Source: Erythrobacter sp. BLCC-B19 | Lineage (GTDB): Bacteria > Pseudomonadota > Alphaproteobacteria > Sphingomonadales > Sphingomonadaceae | Direction: 5' to 3' | Length of the DNA stretch: 64,000 nucleotides | Assembly (NCBI RefSeq): GCF_028621955.1 | Contig: NZ_CP117516.1 | Span: 1,944,001-2,008,000, forward strand | Notes under the pieces: generated by a model | What the model was told of the DNA's origin: nothing | The model's input: the letters and a program-made list of their open reading frames with translations, nothing else | Database searches by the model: none | In this document: positions 15,690 to 23,947 of the stretch, in pieces | Layout: each line of letters starts with the position of its first letter | How positions within the stretch are numbered: the stretch's first letter is position 1 | Program-made: the position numbers and the translations under genes

Positions 15690-17108
15690 TCACACCAGCG
15701 CGGCCATGCCCCATACCACGCCCACGATCAGCACAACCCCTGCCAGATCAAGCAGCGCGCCTGCCCGCACCATCGCCCCGATCCGGATGCGGCCTGTGGC
15801 CCAGGCGATGGCGTTGGGGCCAGTGCCCGCCGGGAGCATGAAGCCCCAGCTCGATGCCAGCGCGGCGGGCAGGGCGAGCAGCACCGGATCGGCCCCGAGC
15901 GACACCACCAGCGCCGCAACCACCGGCATGATCCCGGTCGCGGTTGCGACATTGCTGGCGAATTCGGTGACGATGATCACCAGCCCCGTCACCACCAACG
16001 CGACCAGCAGCAGCGGCCAGCTGGCGAGCGGCAGCAACGCCTCGCCGATCCATGCCGCCAGCCCCGAGCCTTGCATCCCGCCCGCCAGCGCCAACCCTCC
16101 GCCGAACATGAAGATCACGCTCCACGGCGCACGCTCGGCCTCGGGCCAGACCAGCAGCGTGCGGCCGGTGCCGTCGGGGACGAGGAACAGGGCCAGCGCC
16201 GCGATCACCGCGATGGTGCCGTCAGTCCATGATCCGGGCGGCAGCAGCGGGGCGATGAGCGGCTGGGTGACCCAGGCGAGAAAGGTCAGCAGCACCAGCG
16301 GCACCAAACGGCGTTCGGGCGCGCTCCATGCCGCGTGGCTATCAATCGCGGCGCGCGCGGCAGCGACGTCGAAAGGGTGCGCGCCCACCGCCTGCACCCG
16401 CGCGATGATCCACGCAGCGAGCGGCACGCTGAGCGCCACCAGCGGCACACCATAGAGCGCCCATTCGGCAAACCCGATCCGCACCCCCGAAATCTCGTCG
16501 AGCAGGCCAATGGCGATGGCATTGGTGGGCGAGCCGACGATCGTGCCAAGTCCGCCAATGCTTGCGGCAAAGGCGATACCCATCGGCAAGGCGCCATGGA
16601 TGCCGTCCTGCATTGCGCCTTCGCTCTCGGCCCCTGCGCCCCCTTGCAGCACCGCCAGCGCCATCGGCATCATGATCAGCGCGGTCGAGGTGTTGGAGAT
16701 GAACATCGACAAGAGCGCGGTCGATACCATGAAGGCCAGCAGCAGCCGCCCCGCACCGCCCCCGCTTCCGACCACCCGCAGGATCGCAAGGCTGAGGCGG
16801 CGGTGCAGCCCGGTGCGCTCGATGGCGAGGGCGAGGAAGGCTCCGCCCAGCAGCAGGAACAGGATCGGCGAGTAATAGGTGCCCGCCACCTTCTCGGCGC
16901 TCGCCACGCCCGCCAGTGGCAAGACGATGAAAGGCAGCAGCGCCGTGACGCTGAGCGGCACCGCCTCGGTCATCCACCAGGCCGCCATCCACACGACGAG
17001 GCCCGCAACCAGCCATGCGCCCACCGGCATCCCGCCGGGCGGGGCGATCAGGGCCGTCAGCGCAAATGCCAGCGGGCCGAAGGCAAGACCGATCCGGCGT
17101 GCCGTCAT
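15690..17108 (-). CDS. SLC13 (DASS) family sodium/anion symporter
   Basis: A 472-residue membrane protein with about 11-12 hydrophobic segments. The two sodium/substrate clamshell motifs of the divalent-anion:sodium symporters are visible: SNTSTALIMMPMAL with the related SPTNAIAIGLL in the first half, and ASNVATATGIMPVVA in the second. The N-terminal WWMTEAVPLSVTALLPFIVL is diagnostic of the family, which moves dicarboxylates, citrate or sulfate with Na+. The substrate is not determinable. It sits just upstream of the atypical SDR gene on the same strand. Confidence 0.92.
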   Translation of the reverse strand: MTARRIGLAFGPLAFALTALIAPPGGMPVGAWLVAGLVVWMAAWWMTEAVPLSVTALLPFIVLPLAGVASAEKVAGTYYSPILFLLLGGAFLALAIERTGLHRRLSLAILRVVGSGGGAGRLLLAFMVSTALLSMFISNTSTALIMMPMALAVLQGGAGAESEGAMQDGIHGALPMGIAFAASIGGLGTIVGSPTNAIAIGLLDEISGVRIGFAEWALYGVPLVALSVPLAAWIIARVQAVGAHPFDVAAARAAIDSHAAWSAPERRLVPLVLLTFLAWVTQPLIAPLLPPGSWTDGTIAVIAALALFLVPDGTGRTLLVWPEAERAPWSVIFMFGGGLALAGGMQGSGLAAWIGEALLPLASWPLLLVALVVTGLVIIVTEFASNVATATGIMPVVAALVVSLGADPVLLALPAALASSWGFMLPAGTGPNAIAWATGRIRIGAMVRAGALLDLAGVVLIVGVVWGMAALV

Positions 17109-17190
17109 GCGCTGTGTCTCCCCCGGCTCATGCCCGAGGGGGTATCAGCACCGGCCAGCCCGCGGCAAGCCCGGCGGGCGCAGCAGCGGA

Positions 17191-18408
17191 TTACTCCACC
17201 GCGTTCTTGTTGGGCGGGTCGCCGGGCAGGTCGATGTTGGAGAAGAACACCCGCGTTGTCGGCTGGTCGCGGCGGATCATGCGCTGCAGCTTCATCGCCC
17301 GGTCCAGCAACAGATCGCACGCTGCCTGCCCTACCTTTTCGGTACAGCCGACCAGTGGATCGTCCATCGCCCCGGGGGCCGAACTGACGAAGAGATAGGA
17401 CGCCGGGCGCGCGCCGCCATTGAGGTCGGCAATGTCGGGGTCGCGGATGGTGGGACTGGTGCGGCTGGTCTGCGCCAGCAGCTTGGCGACGGGCGCCTCG
17501 GCATACTTCGCCAGATGCGTCCGCACATCGCTGTCAAAATCGGGGAAGTAGAACGGCGCGACCTCGGCATAGAGCTGCGAGACGGCCAGTTCCGATCCGT
17601 TTTTCTGGGTGCCGCGCAGCGAGTTGATGAAATCCGCCGCCGCCAGATCAAGCAGCGAGCTGACATTGCCGCCGGTGAAGGCATGGGGCTGAAGCTGCGG
17701 CATACCAATCTCGCCGCGCCAGAACCCGTAGATCACCTTGGGGTCTTTCCAATGGCGGAACACGATATTCTCGCGGATGTCGCGCAGCGAGACCGGGATG
17801 CCGCGCAGGGTAATGAAGCGCGCCTCATCAAGCGGCTGACCGCCCAGTTCGATCGCGTGCGGTTCGCGGATCGGCCAGGCCTTCGCGACCTGCTCCATCA
17901 TCGCGACATTGTGCAGGTTCAGCCAGAACGCCAGCTGCTCGTTGCGGGGGAGGGCGGCAATATCCAGCGTGGCGGCGACCCGTTCCAGATCCTGCCGGTA
18001 TTCTTTAAAGCTGGCGATCACGTCCTGGTCGAAGAAGTTGAACAAGACCAGCGAGCCTTCCAGCCGATAGCGCGACTGCGGACCTTGCTTGATCCGCGAG
18101 CCCGTGATCGGATCGGGCCGCGGTGCGCCTTGCCGGGTGGACGGCCCCATCGAAACGATCATGTTCTTGAGCGCAAAGTCCCAGATCTCGTAGTCGATCG
18201 TGTGGCGGATGGGATCGGCACTGGGGGCGAAGATCGCCAGTCGCTCGGGCGACAGGGAAGCATCCGGTCTGGCCTGATCAAGGCCGGGGACGAAGTGTAG
18301 CTTCTCCCCTTCGGCCGGGGGATGGGCGTCGGGTGTGGCGGCATGGGCCGCCATTGGGGCGGCGAGGCATGAGCCCACCAGCAGTACCATCACAGATTTC
18401 GGCAGCAT
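17191..18408 (-). CDS. DUF547 exported protein, paralogue 1
   Basis: A 405-residue protein with a signal peptide (LVGSCLAAPMAAHA) and a DUF547 domain. The conserved core is NEQLAFWLNLHNVAMMEQVA, then ARFITLRGIPVSLRDIRENI, VIYGFWRGEIGMPQL and FYFPDFDSDVR. The C-terminus ends in FFSNIDLPGDPPNKN. DUF547 is distantly related to the transglutaminase/papain fold; its role is unknown. It is the last of three tandem paralogues on the minus strand. Compared with the others it has an insert near TEKVGQAACDLLLDRAMKLQ. The start at 18408 is supported by GGGAGAG nearby and by the shared leader element 24 bp upstream. Confidence 0.88.
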   Translation of the reverse strand: MLPKSVMVLLVGSCLAAPMAAHAATPDAHPPAEGEKLHFVPGLDQARPDASLSPERLAIFAPSADPIRHTIDYEIWDFALKNMIVSMGPSTRQGAPRPDPITGSRIKQGPQSRYRLEGSLVLFNFFDQDVIASFKEYRQDLERVAATLDIAALPRNEQLAFWLNLHNVAMMEQVAKAWPIREPHAIELGGQPLDEARFITLRGIPVSLRDIRENIVFRHWKDPKVIYGFWRGEIGMPQLQPHAFTGGNVSSLLDLAAADFINSLRGTQKNGSELAVSQLYAEVAPFYFPDFDSDVRTHLAKYAEAPVAKLLAQTSRTSPTIRDPDIADLNGGARPASYLFVSSAPGAMDDPLVGCTEKVGQAACDLLLDRAMKLQRMIRRDQPTTRVFFSNIDLPGDPPNKNAVE

Positions 18409-18432
18409 CGCTTCTCTCCCACACGAGAACCC

Positions 18433-18457
18433 GTCCGAAAACACAATCTATCTCAAT
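18433..18457 (-). promoter_or_regulatory. Conserved leader element of DUF547 gene 1
   Basis: This element shares GTCCGAAA-(A/G)-ACA-CAA-(T/G)-CTATCTCAAT with the leader of the next DUF547 gene (19667-19690), at the same 24-bp distance from the start codon. Read on the minus strand it contains TTGAGATAG, which could be a -35 element. It may be a promoter or operator kept after gene duplication. Confidence 0.45.
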
Positions 18458-18496
18458 ATGATAAATCCGCGATGAATGCAGATTCATGAAGATTTG

Positions 18497-19642
18497 TCAT
18501 TCGACCTCGCCCTTGTCCGGAGGATCGCCGGGCAGGTCGATATTGCTGAAGGTCACGATGCCGGCGCGGGGCTGCGTGCGGCGGATATAGTCCAGCTTGC
18601 GCTGCCGCTCGGCGAGCATGATCGACGCGCCGACATCGAGCCTGCCGGTGCTGAAAAAGGCGTTGGAGCGCCGGCCGCCGGACAGATCGGCAATGTCGTA
18701 TTCGTAGATCGTAGGCCGGATGAAGGTCGACTTTGCCAGCATCTCGGTCACCGGGCCTTCGACATAGCGGGCCATGTGCCCGCGCATATCCGGCTCGAAA
18801 TCGGGGAAGTAGAAGGGGGCAGCCTCATTGTAGAAGCGCGAGATGTGGAGCGTATCGCCGCGCTTTTCGGTGCCGCGCCGGGAATTGATGAATTCGCGCG
18901 CCGCACGGTCAAGCTGGTCGGCGAGGCCTTCGCCGGTAAAGGCTTGCCGCTGGATCGCCGGCCCGCCGATTTCGCCCCGCCAGAACCCGTAGATCACCAC
19001 CGGATTGCGCCAATGGGCATAGACGATCCCTTCGCGGATATCGCGCGGCGACAGAGCAACGCCGCGCACCGTGATGAAGCGCGCGTCTTCAAACGGGACA
19101 CCGTCCACTTCGATGTCGCGCGGCTGGCGGATCGGCCAGGCCTCGCCAATCTTCTCCATCATCGCGACATTGTGGAGGTTGAGCCAGAAAGCCAGCTGCT
19201 CGTTGCGCGGCAGCGACGGGATGTCGAGCGAATCGCCCACGGCCTGCAACTCGCGCCGGTAGCGCCCGATATTGGCGATCACGTCGCGATGAATGATGGA
19301 AAAGCCGACCATCGCGCCGTCGGTCCGGTACATCGAACCCGGGCCATGCCTGATCCGGCTGCCGGGCGGGCCAGCGACGGTGGCCGGCATCTTCCTGAGC
19401 GGTGGGCCCATCGACACGACATAGGCCTGCAATGCCTCGGTCCACACGCCGTAATCGAGCCGGTGGTCGCGTCCGTCAGGGCGGGGGGCGAAGGCGGCGG
19501 TCAGCTCGCGGCTGGGCGCTGCGGTCTGCGCTGGTGCAACAGGCACGAGCCCATCCGTCTCGTCCTTCGCTGCCGCCACTTGAGGCAGCATGGCCGTAAA
19601 GCTCAGCAAAGCAGCAAGGAGGGCCTTGCAAACCATCGCCAC
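18497..19642 (-). CDS. DUF547 exported protein, paralogue 2
   Basis: A 381-residue exported protein with a signal peptide (ALLSFTAMLPQVAAA) and the same DUF547 core as its neighbours: NEQLAFWLNLHNVAMMEKIG, ARFITVRGVALSPRDIREGI, VIYGFWRGEIGGPAI and FYFPDFEPDMR. It ends VTFSNIDLPGDPPDKGEVE, nearly the same tail as paralogue 1. The paralogues are diverged (many substitutions between invariant blocks), so this is an old duplication. The start at 19642 is favoured over 19636 because it places the shared leader element at the same distance as in paralogue 1. Confidence 0.88.
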   Translation of the reverse strand: MAMVCKALLAALLSFTAMLPQVAAAKDETDGLVPVAPAQTAAPSRELTAAFAPRPDGRDHRLDYGVWTEALQAYVVSMGPPLRKMPATVAGPPGSRIRHGPGSMYRTDGAMVGFSIIHRDVIANIGRYRRELQAVGDSLDIPSLPRNEQLAFWLNLHNVAMMEKIGEAWPIRQPRDIEVDGVPFEDARFITVRGVALSPRDIREGIVYAHWRNPVVIYGFWRGEIGGPAIQRQAFTGEGLADQLDRAAREFINSRRGTEKRGDTLHISRFYNEAAPFYFPDFEPDMRGHMARYVEGPVTEMLAKSTFIRPTIYEYDIADLSGGRRSNAFFSTGRLDVGASIMLAERQRKLDYIRRTQPRAGIVTFSNIDLPGDPPDKGEVE

Positions 19643-19651
19643 TCTCCCACG

Positions 19652-19692
19652 CGATCGAGATAGCCTGTCCGAAAGACAAGCTATCTCAATCG
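19652..19692 (-). promoter_or_regulatory. Long palindrome in the leader of DUF547 gene 2
   Basis: An imperfect inverted repeat of about 41 bp has arms CGATCGAGATAGCCTGTC and GACAAGCTATCTCAATCG around a CGAAA loop. It spans the conserved leader element and lies 10-50 bp upstream of the start. There is no U-run after it, so an attenuator, an operator or a remnant terminator of the upstream gene is more likely than a plain terminator. Confidence 0.55.
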
Positions 19693-19722
19693 GCTAGGTG
19701 GGGGAAGCAGGAAGTGAGGCGG

Positions 19723-20844
19723 TTACTCGACCTCGGCGGCCTCGCCCGTATCGCCGGGCAGGGCGATGTTGCTGAAGGTCACCGTGCCGGTGCGGCCCTG
19801 GCGGATGATCTCCTGGAACTTGGTCTCGCGCTCGCGCAGCAGGGCGGTGACGCTCTGCGGGATGCGGAAGCTGATCGCCTGACCGTTCGAGGTGATGTTC
19901 TGATAGGTCGGCTCGCGCACGCCGCCTTCGATGTCGGCGATGTCGTGCTCGTTGATCACCGGATCGACCCCACTGGTCTTGGCAAGCAGGGCTGAGGTGG
20001 TCTCATCGGCATAGCGGGCAAGATGCGCGCGCACGTCGGCTTCGAAATTGGGGAAGAAGAACGGCGCAGCCTCGCGGTAGAATTCGGACACCTGCAAGGT
20101 GCCGCTCTGTTCCTGCGTGCCGCGCAGCGAATTGACGAAATCGGCCGCGCTGCGGGTCAGCAGGCGCGCGACGTTATCGGCATTGAAGGCCTCACGCTGG
20201 AGCGACGGTCCACCAATCTCGCCGCGCCAGAAGCCGTACATCACCGCCGGGTCCTTCCAGTGGCGATAGACGATCTTCTCGCGAATATCGCGCGGGCTGA
20301 GGCTCACCCCTTCGACGGTGATGAAGCGCGCCTCATCAAGCGGGACGCCGTCCACCTTGATCTCGCGCGGCTGGCGGATCGGCCAGGCATTGGCGATCTG
20401 CTCGACCATCGCGACATTGTGGAGGTTGATCCAGTAGGCCAGCTGCTCGTTGCGCGAGAGCGACTGGATGTCGACGATGTTGGCGGTGTTCTCGAGATCC
20501 TTGCGGTACTCGGTGAAACTGGCGATCACATCGGCATCGAGGAAGCTGAACATCACCCGCGTGCCTTCCAGGCGGTAACGCGAGACATGGCCGTACTGGC
20601 GGCGGGTGCCGAAGCTGGGATCGGGGCGGCCCGCGCCTTCGCGCAAGGACGGGCCCATCGAAATGACGATGTTCTTCATCGCCTCGTCCCAGATCGAATA
20701 GTCGATCTTGTCGTTGTTGGGCGACTGCGAAGGGGTGAAGGTCGCAAGCTGGGCATCCGCCGCGCCGGTTTCGGCCAGTGCGGGGGCGGCGATCACCAGC
20801 GCGGTGGCCAGCAGGGCGGGGCGGATCAGGGGGCGGAACGACAT
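19723..20844 (-). CDS. DUF547 exported protein, paralogue 3
   Basis: A 373-residue protein with signal peptide MSFRPLIRPALLATALVIAA and the DUF547 domain: NEQLAYWINLHNVAMVEQIA, ARFITVEGVSLSPRDIREKI, VMYGFWRGEIGGPSL and FFFPNFEADVR. It ends VTFSNIALPGDTGEAAEVE. It is the first of the three tandem genes. The start at 20844 puts the signal peptide first; the open frame continues upstream to 21033 without homology. It has no obvious copy of the leader element found before paralogues 1 and 2. Confidence 0.88.
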   Translation of the reverse strand: MSFRPLIRPALLATALVIAAPALAETGAADAQLATFTPSQSPNNDKIDYSIWDEAMKNIVISMGPSLREGAGRPDPSFGTRRQYGHVSRYRLEGTRVMFSFLDADVIASFTEYRKDLENTANIVDIQSLSRNEQLAYWINLHNVAMVEQIANAWPIRQPREIKVDGVPLDEARFITVEGVSLSPRDIREKIVYRHWKDPAVMYGFWRGEIGGPSLQREAFNADNVARLLTRSAADFVNSLRGTQEQSGTLQVSEFYREAAPFFFPNFEADVRAHLARYADETTSALLAKTSGVDPVINEHDIADIEGGVREPTYQNITSNGQAISFRIPQSVTALLRERETKFQEIIRQGRTGTVTFSNIALPGDTGEAAEVE

Positions 20845-21077
20845 GGCTGATGTGTCCTGTGAAACAATCCCGGCAAGCGGGCGGGGTGTGGTCTGTAGCG
20901 CGTCGAAGGGGTCTGTGCCGGAGGCCAGTATCCGGCCTGCGCCAGCCTGCCCCCCGTCCGATTTCAATAGCATGAACCGGGCAAACGCGGTTGCCCGCAA
21001 TCGGTTTCCGTCAGCATTTTGTCGAGCGGCCATGCTGTCCGTCGACCGCCAGCGACAGGTGCCTTGCGGCCAAGACG

Positions 21078-21107
21078 AAAGGGCGGGCCTTGGCAGACCC
21101 GCCCTTT
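21078..21107 (-). terminator. Terminator of infC
   Basis: A perfect 10-bp stem with arms AAAGGGCGGG (21078-21087) and CCCGCCCTTT (21098-21107) lies 28 bp after the infC stop on the minus strand. The 3' arm ends in TTT. The U-tract is short, so termination may be partial. Confidence 0.6.
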
Positions 21108-21134
21108 CCTGAGCCCTTGCCCGGTCAGCCGTGC

Positions 21135-21677
21135 TTACTTGGGCGCGAGCACCATCAGCATCTGGCGTCCTTCAAGACGCGGGAAGGCTTCGACCTTGGC
21201 ATATTCGGCGACATCGTCCTGCACCTGCTTGAGCAGATCCATGCCAAGGTGCTGGTGCGCCATTTCACGCCCGCGAAAGCGCAGGGTGATCTTCACCTTG
21301 TCACCATGTTCGATGAACTTGTGCACGTTGCGCATCTTCACGTCATAATCATGCGTGTCGATGTTCGGACGCATCTTCACTTCCTTGATGTCCTGGGTCT
21401 TCTGCGTCTTGCGCGCCAGGTTGGCCTTTTTCTGGGCCTCGTAGCGATACTTGCCGACATCGAGGAACTTGCACACCGGCGGGTCCGCATTGGGGGACAC
21501 CTCGACGAGATTCAGACCCTTTTCATTGGCCTGCTCGATCGCCTCACGGGTGTACATCACGCCAAGGTTTTCGCCTTCGTCATCGATGACGCGGACCTTG
21601 GGGACGTTGATCATGTTATCAAAACGCGGGCCGCTTTTTACGGGCGGGGCCAACGAGCGCCGGGGTGGACGTGATAT
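21135..21677 (-). CDS. infC: Translation initiation factor IF-3, probable AUA start
   Basis: IF3 binds the 30S subunit, blocks 50S joining and proof-reads the start codon. The N-domain ([37 protein letters not shown]), the linker helix with [19 protein letters not shown] and the C-domain ([19 protein letters not shown]) are complete. No ATG or GTG is available before [10 protein letters not shown]; a TTG at 21653 lacks a ribosome site. An ATA at 21677 lies 7 bases after AGGAGA and would add ISRPPRRS, giving 180 residues, the same as E. coli IF3. Rare AUU/AUA-type starts are the known basis of infC self-control, so I take 21677 as the start. Confidence 0.93.
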   Translation of the reverse strand: MSRPPRRSLAPPVKSGPRFDNMINVPKVRVIDDEGENLGVMYTREAIEQANEKGLNLVEVSPNADPPVCKFLDVGKYRYEAQKKANLARKTQKTQDIKEVKMRPNIDTHDYDVKMRNVHKFIEHGDKVKITLRFRGREMAHQHLGMDLLKQVQDDVAEYAKVEAFPRLEGRQMLMVLAPK

Positions 21678-21748
21678 GGGGTGTTCTCCTGAGGTTGCTT
21701 ATCGGCGGCTATGTAGTGCGAAATCGGCGCCAGCGCCAGATGGAGTCT

Positions 21749-22456
21749 TTATGCTGGCATTTGCCACAAGGGAAAGCGCGCGATGCGGCCTGCGGCGGGC
21801 ATCAACGCCTCGATCTGGCGGGCGGGCTGGAGGGCGGACAGGATCTCGGGCGCGCCCGCGTCCATCCCGCCGGTGAGCGTGCCGAAGGCGGGCAGGATCA
21901 TGCGTTCGGCGCCGTTGCTGCTGCGGCTCATGACGGCGCAAGGCCGGGCGATGTGGCGATTCCTGACGTTCACCCTGAGCTTGGGGTGAAAGTGGCCCGA
22001 CAGTTCGGGCGCGGTCTCTCCGGCGCGGGCTTCGTGGCGCAGGATTACACCGCCCAGCACGAGCTCGGGGACGATCGTCCCACCGAAGCCCTTGGGCAAT
22101 GCCTCGTCGTGGTTGCCGGTGATCCACACCCAGTCGAGCGCCCGCGTGAGCGCTTCGAGCATCCCGGTGCAATGCGCATCGAGCCGCAATGCGCCTGCAT
22201 CATCGTGGAAATTGTCGCCAAGGGTAATCACCCGCCGCGCGCCGGTGATCCGCACCGCATCGGCCAGCCGTTCGAGCGTGTCGCGGCTGTCGTAGGGCGG
22301 TAGCATGGAGCCTCTGGCGGCAAACCAGCTCGCCTTTTCCAGATGCAGGTCAGCCACCAGCAGCGCACGCTCCGCCGGCCAGTAAAGCGCGCGCCCTTGC
22401 CCCAGGGCAAGTTCGTGTCCGGCGAAAGGAAAGGGGGCGAACATAGCGCGAACCAT
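21749..22456 (-). CDS. pdeM: Ligase-associated DNA damage response endonuclease PdeM
   Basis: A protein of about 235 residues of the metallophosphoesterase fold. The metal-binding motifs DLHLEKAS, GDNFHDD, GNHDEALP and GHFHPKLR occur in order, and the N-terminus FAGHELALGQGRALYWPAER fits PdeM. The family name comes from its usual neighbours (ATP-dependent ligase, exonuclease, Lhr-like helicase); none is seen here. The role is thus assigned by sequence type only. The ATG at 22456 (with an AGAGG upstream) or at 22444 may be used. It is divergent from hemF with a gap of about 100 bp. Confidence 0.85.
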   Translation of the reverse strand: MVRAMFAPFPFAGHELALGQGRALYWPAERALLVADLHLEKASWFAARGSMLPPYDSRDTLERLADAVRITGARRVITLGDNFHDDAGALRLDAHCTGMLEALTRALDWVWITGNHDEALPKGFGGTIVPELVLGGVILRHEARAGETAPELSGHFHPKLRVNVRNRHIARPCAVMSRSSNGAERMILPAFGTLTGGMDAGAPEILSALQPARQIEALMPAAGRIARFPLWQMPA

Positions 22457-22559
22457 GGCCCAGCCTCTGCCTGCAAACATTCGCCTTGGCAACCACCCCG
22501 CAGGGCTTGTGCGAGGCGCTGGCTCGCCTATGGTGCGCGCAGATGACGGATGGGGATGT

Positions 22560-23417
22560 ATGACGGACTGGACACCTTACACCGAGCGCGCGCGCGTGTG
22601 GTTCGAAGACCTGCGCGATGATATCTGCGCCGAGTTCGAGGCGATCGAGCGTGAAGCGGGTTCGGACGCCGCGTTCCAATACACCCCCTGGCAGCGCGAG
22701 GAGGAGGGCAATCCCGATCCCGGCGGCGGCACGCAGGGGTTGATGAAGGGCAAGGTGTTCGAAAAGGTCGGCGTGAACGTGTCGACCGTGCGCGGCAGCT
22801 TTGCCAAGGAATTTGCCGGCTCGATCAACGGGGCGAGCGCCGAGGCACCCGGCTTCGTCGCCACCGGCATCAGCCTGGTCGCACACATGAGCAACCCGCA
22901 CGTGCCCGCCGTGCACATGAACACCCGCTTCCTCACCACCACCAAGGCGTGGTTCGGCGGCGGGGCGGACTTGAACCCGCCGCTCCCCTATGCCGAAGAT
23001 ACCGAGGCGTTTCACGCCGCGATGCGCGCGGCCTGCGATCCGCATAACGAGAGCTATTACGAACGCTATTCGAAGTGGGCGGAGGAGTATTTCTACATCC
23101 CCCACCGCAAGGTGCATCGCGGCGTGGGCGGATTGTTCTGCGACCACCTCGAATGTGCCGACGATGCCGCCTGGGAGCGCAACTTCGCCTTCATTCAGGA
23201 TATCGGGAAGCAGTTCCTCGAAGCCTTCCCGGCTATCGTCAGGAAGCGCATGAACACGCCCTTCACCCCCGAGGACGAAGCGCAGATGTTCGAATACCGG
23301 GGCCGCTATGCCGAGTTCAACCTCGTCTACGACCGCGGCACGATCTTCGGCCTCAAGACCGGCGGCAATATTGACGCGATCCTGATGAGCCTGCCGCCCA
23401 GGGCCACCTGGTCATAA
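22560..23417 (+). CDS. hemF: Oxygen-dependent coproporphyrinogen III oxidase
   Basis: A 285-residue HemF, which decarboxylates two propionates of coproporphyrinogen III with O2 in haem and chlorophyll synthesis. Family stretches are seen throughout: GGGTQGLMKGKVFEKVGVNV, HMNTRFLTTTKAWFGGGADL, YFYIPHRKVHRGVGGLFCDH and EFNLVYDRGTIFGLKTGGNI. The tail SLPPRATW is diagnostic. The ATG at 22560 has GGGGATG upstream; the longer open frame from 22455 has no homology. Aerobic haem synthesis suits an oxygen-respiring sphingomonad. Confidence 0.97.
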   Translation: MTDWTPYTERARVWFEDLRDDICAEFEAIEREAGSDAAFQYTPWQREEEGNPDPGGGTQGLMKGKVFEKVGVNVSTVRGSFAKEFAGSINGASAEAPGFVATGISLVAHMSNPHVPAVHMNTRFLTTTKAWFGGGADLNPPLPYAEDTEAFHAAMRAACDPHNESYYERYSKWAEEYFYIPHRKVHRGVGGLFCDHLECADDAAWERNFAFIQDIGKQFLEAFPAIVRKRMNTPFTPEDEAQMFEYRGRYAEFNLVYDRGTIFGLKTGGNIDAILMSLPPRATWS

Positions 23418-23469
23418 CGCGCTGACGCGTTGCAGGCGCCGCTGGCCCGCTCAACCGGAGTATCCTGTC

Positions 23470-23859
23470 ATGCTGTTTCGCCCTTTGCTTGCGGTGGCTC
23501 CGGCTCTCGCTCTGATCCTCGCTCCGGTCGGCTTGGCAGCGCAGGAAGCGGCCACGCGCCCGCCGGCCGAGGCGCCGTACCAGACCAAGCTGGAATGCGG
23601 GGTCATCAATGCTTTCCTGGCCGGTTTCTACGGTGAAGACACCGAAGAGGGCATGATCGCTGCCGAGAATTCGGAAGTTTGGATCAATCTCGCGGTGGCC
23701 GAAAAGCCGGATGACGAGATGAAGGTCGTCGCCGATTTCGAAGCTGCGGCCACCCGGATGCAGGCCGAGATCGAAGGCACCATTTCAGCGACCAACAACG
23801 AGGCCTTCTTTGCCCTGGTCGAACGCTATGTGGCCGCCTGTGACCGGTTCGGCGGATGA
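23470..23859 (+). CDS. Small exported protein of unknown function
   Basis: A 129-residue protein with a clear signal peptide (LLAVAPALALILAPVGLAAQ). The mature part is acidic and largely helical, with two cysteines (KLECGVINAFLAGFYGE and YVAACDRFGG) that could form a disulfide in the periplasm. No domain is recognised. It stands alone between hemF and rsh with 52 and 88 bp gaps. ATCCTGTC precedes the ATG, so the ribosome site is weak. Confidence 0.75.
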   Translation: MLFRPLLAVAPALALILAPVGLAAQEAATRPPAEAPYQTKLECGVINAFLAGFYGEDTEEGMIAAENSEVWINLAVAEKPDDEMKVVADFEAAATRMQAEIEGTISATNNEAFFALVERYVAACDRFGG

Positions 23860-23947
23860 GGCATCTGCCTGCGGGGGCCGCAAAAACCGCGTCCCAGCGC
23901 AAATGCCCACTTGCCGATAAGGCGATGCGACTGCACATCATCAGGTA

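Noticed and set aside
14776..16455. Long plus-strand open frame (559 codons) opposite the SDR and transporter genes
   Set aside because: It is antisense to two genes with clear motifs; the composition (His/Gly/Arg-rich, no domains) is typical of GC-rich shadow frames.
20851..20866. Possible second parS (TGTGTCCTGTGAAACA)
   Set aside because: Three mismatches, two of them in the central positions that ParB reads; only the right half-site is intact.
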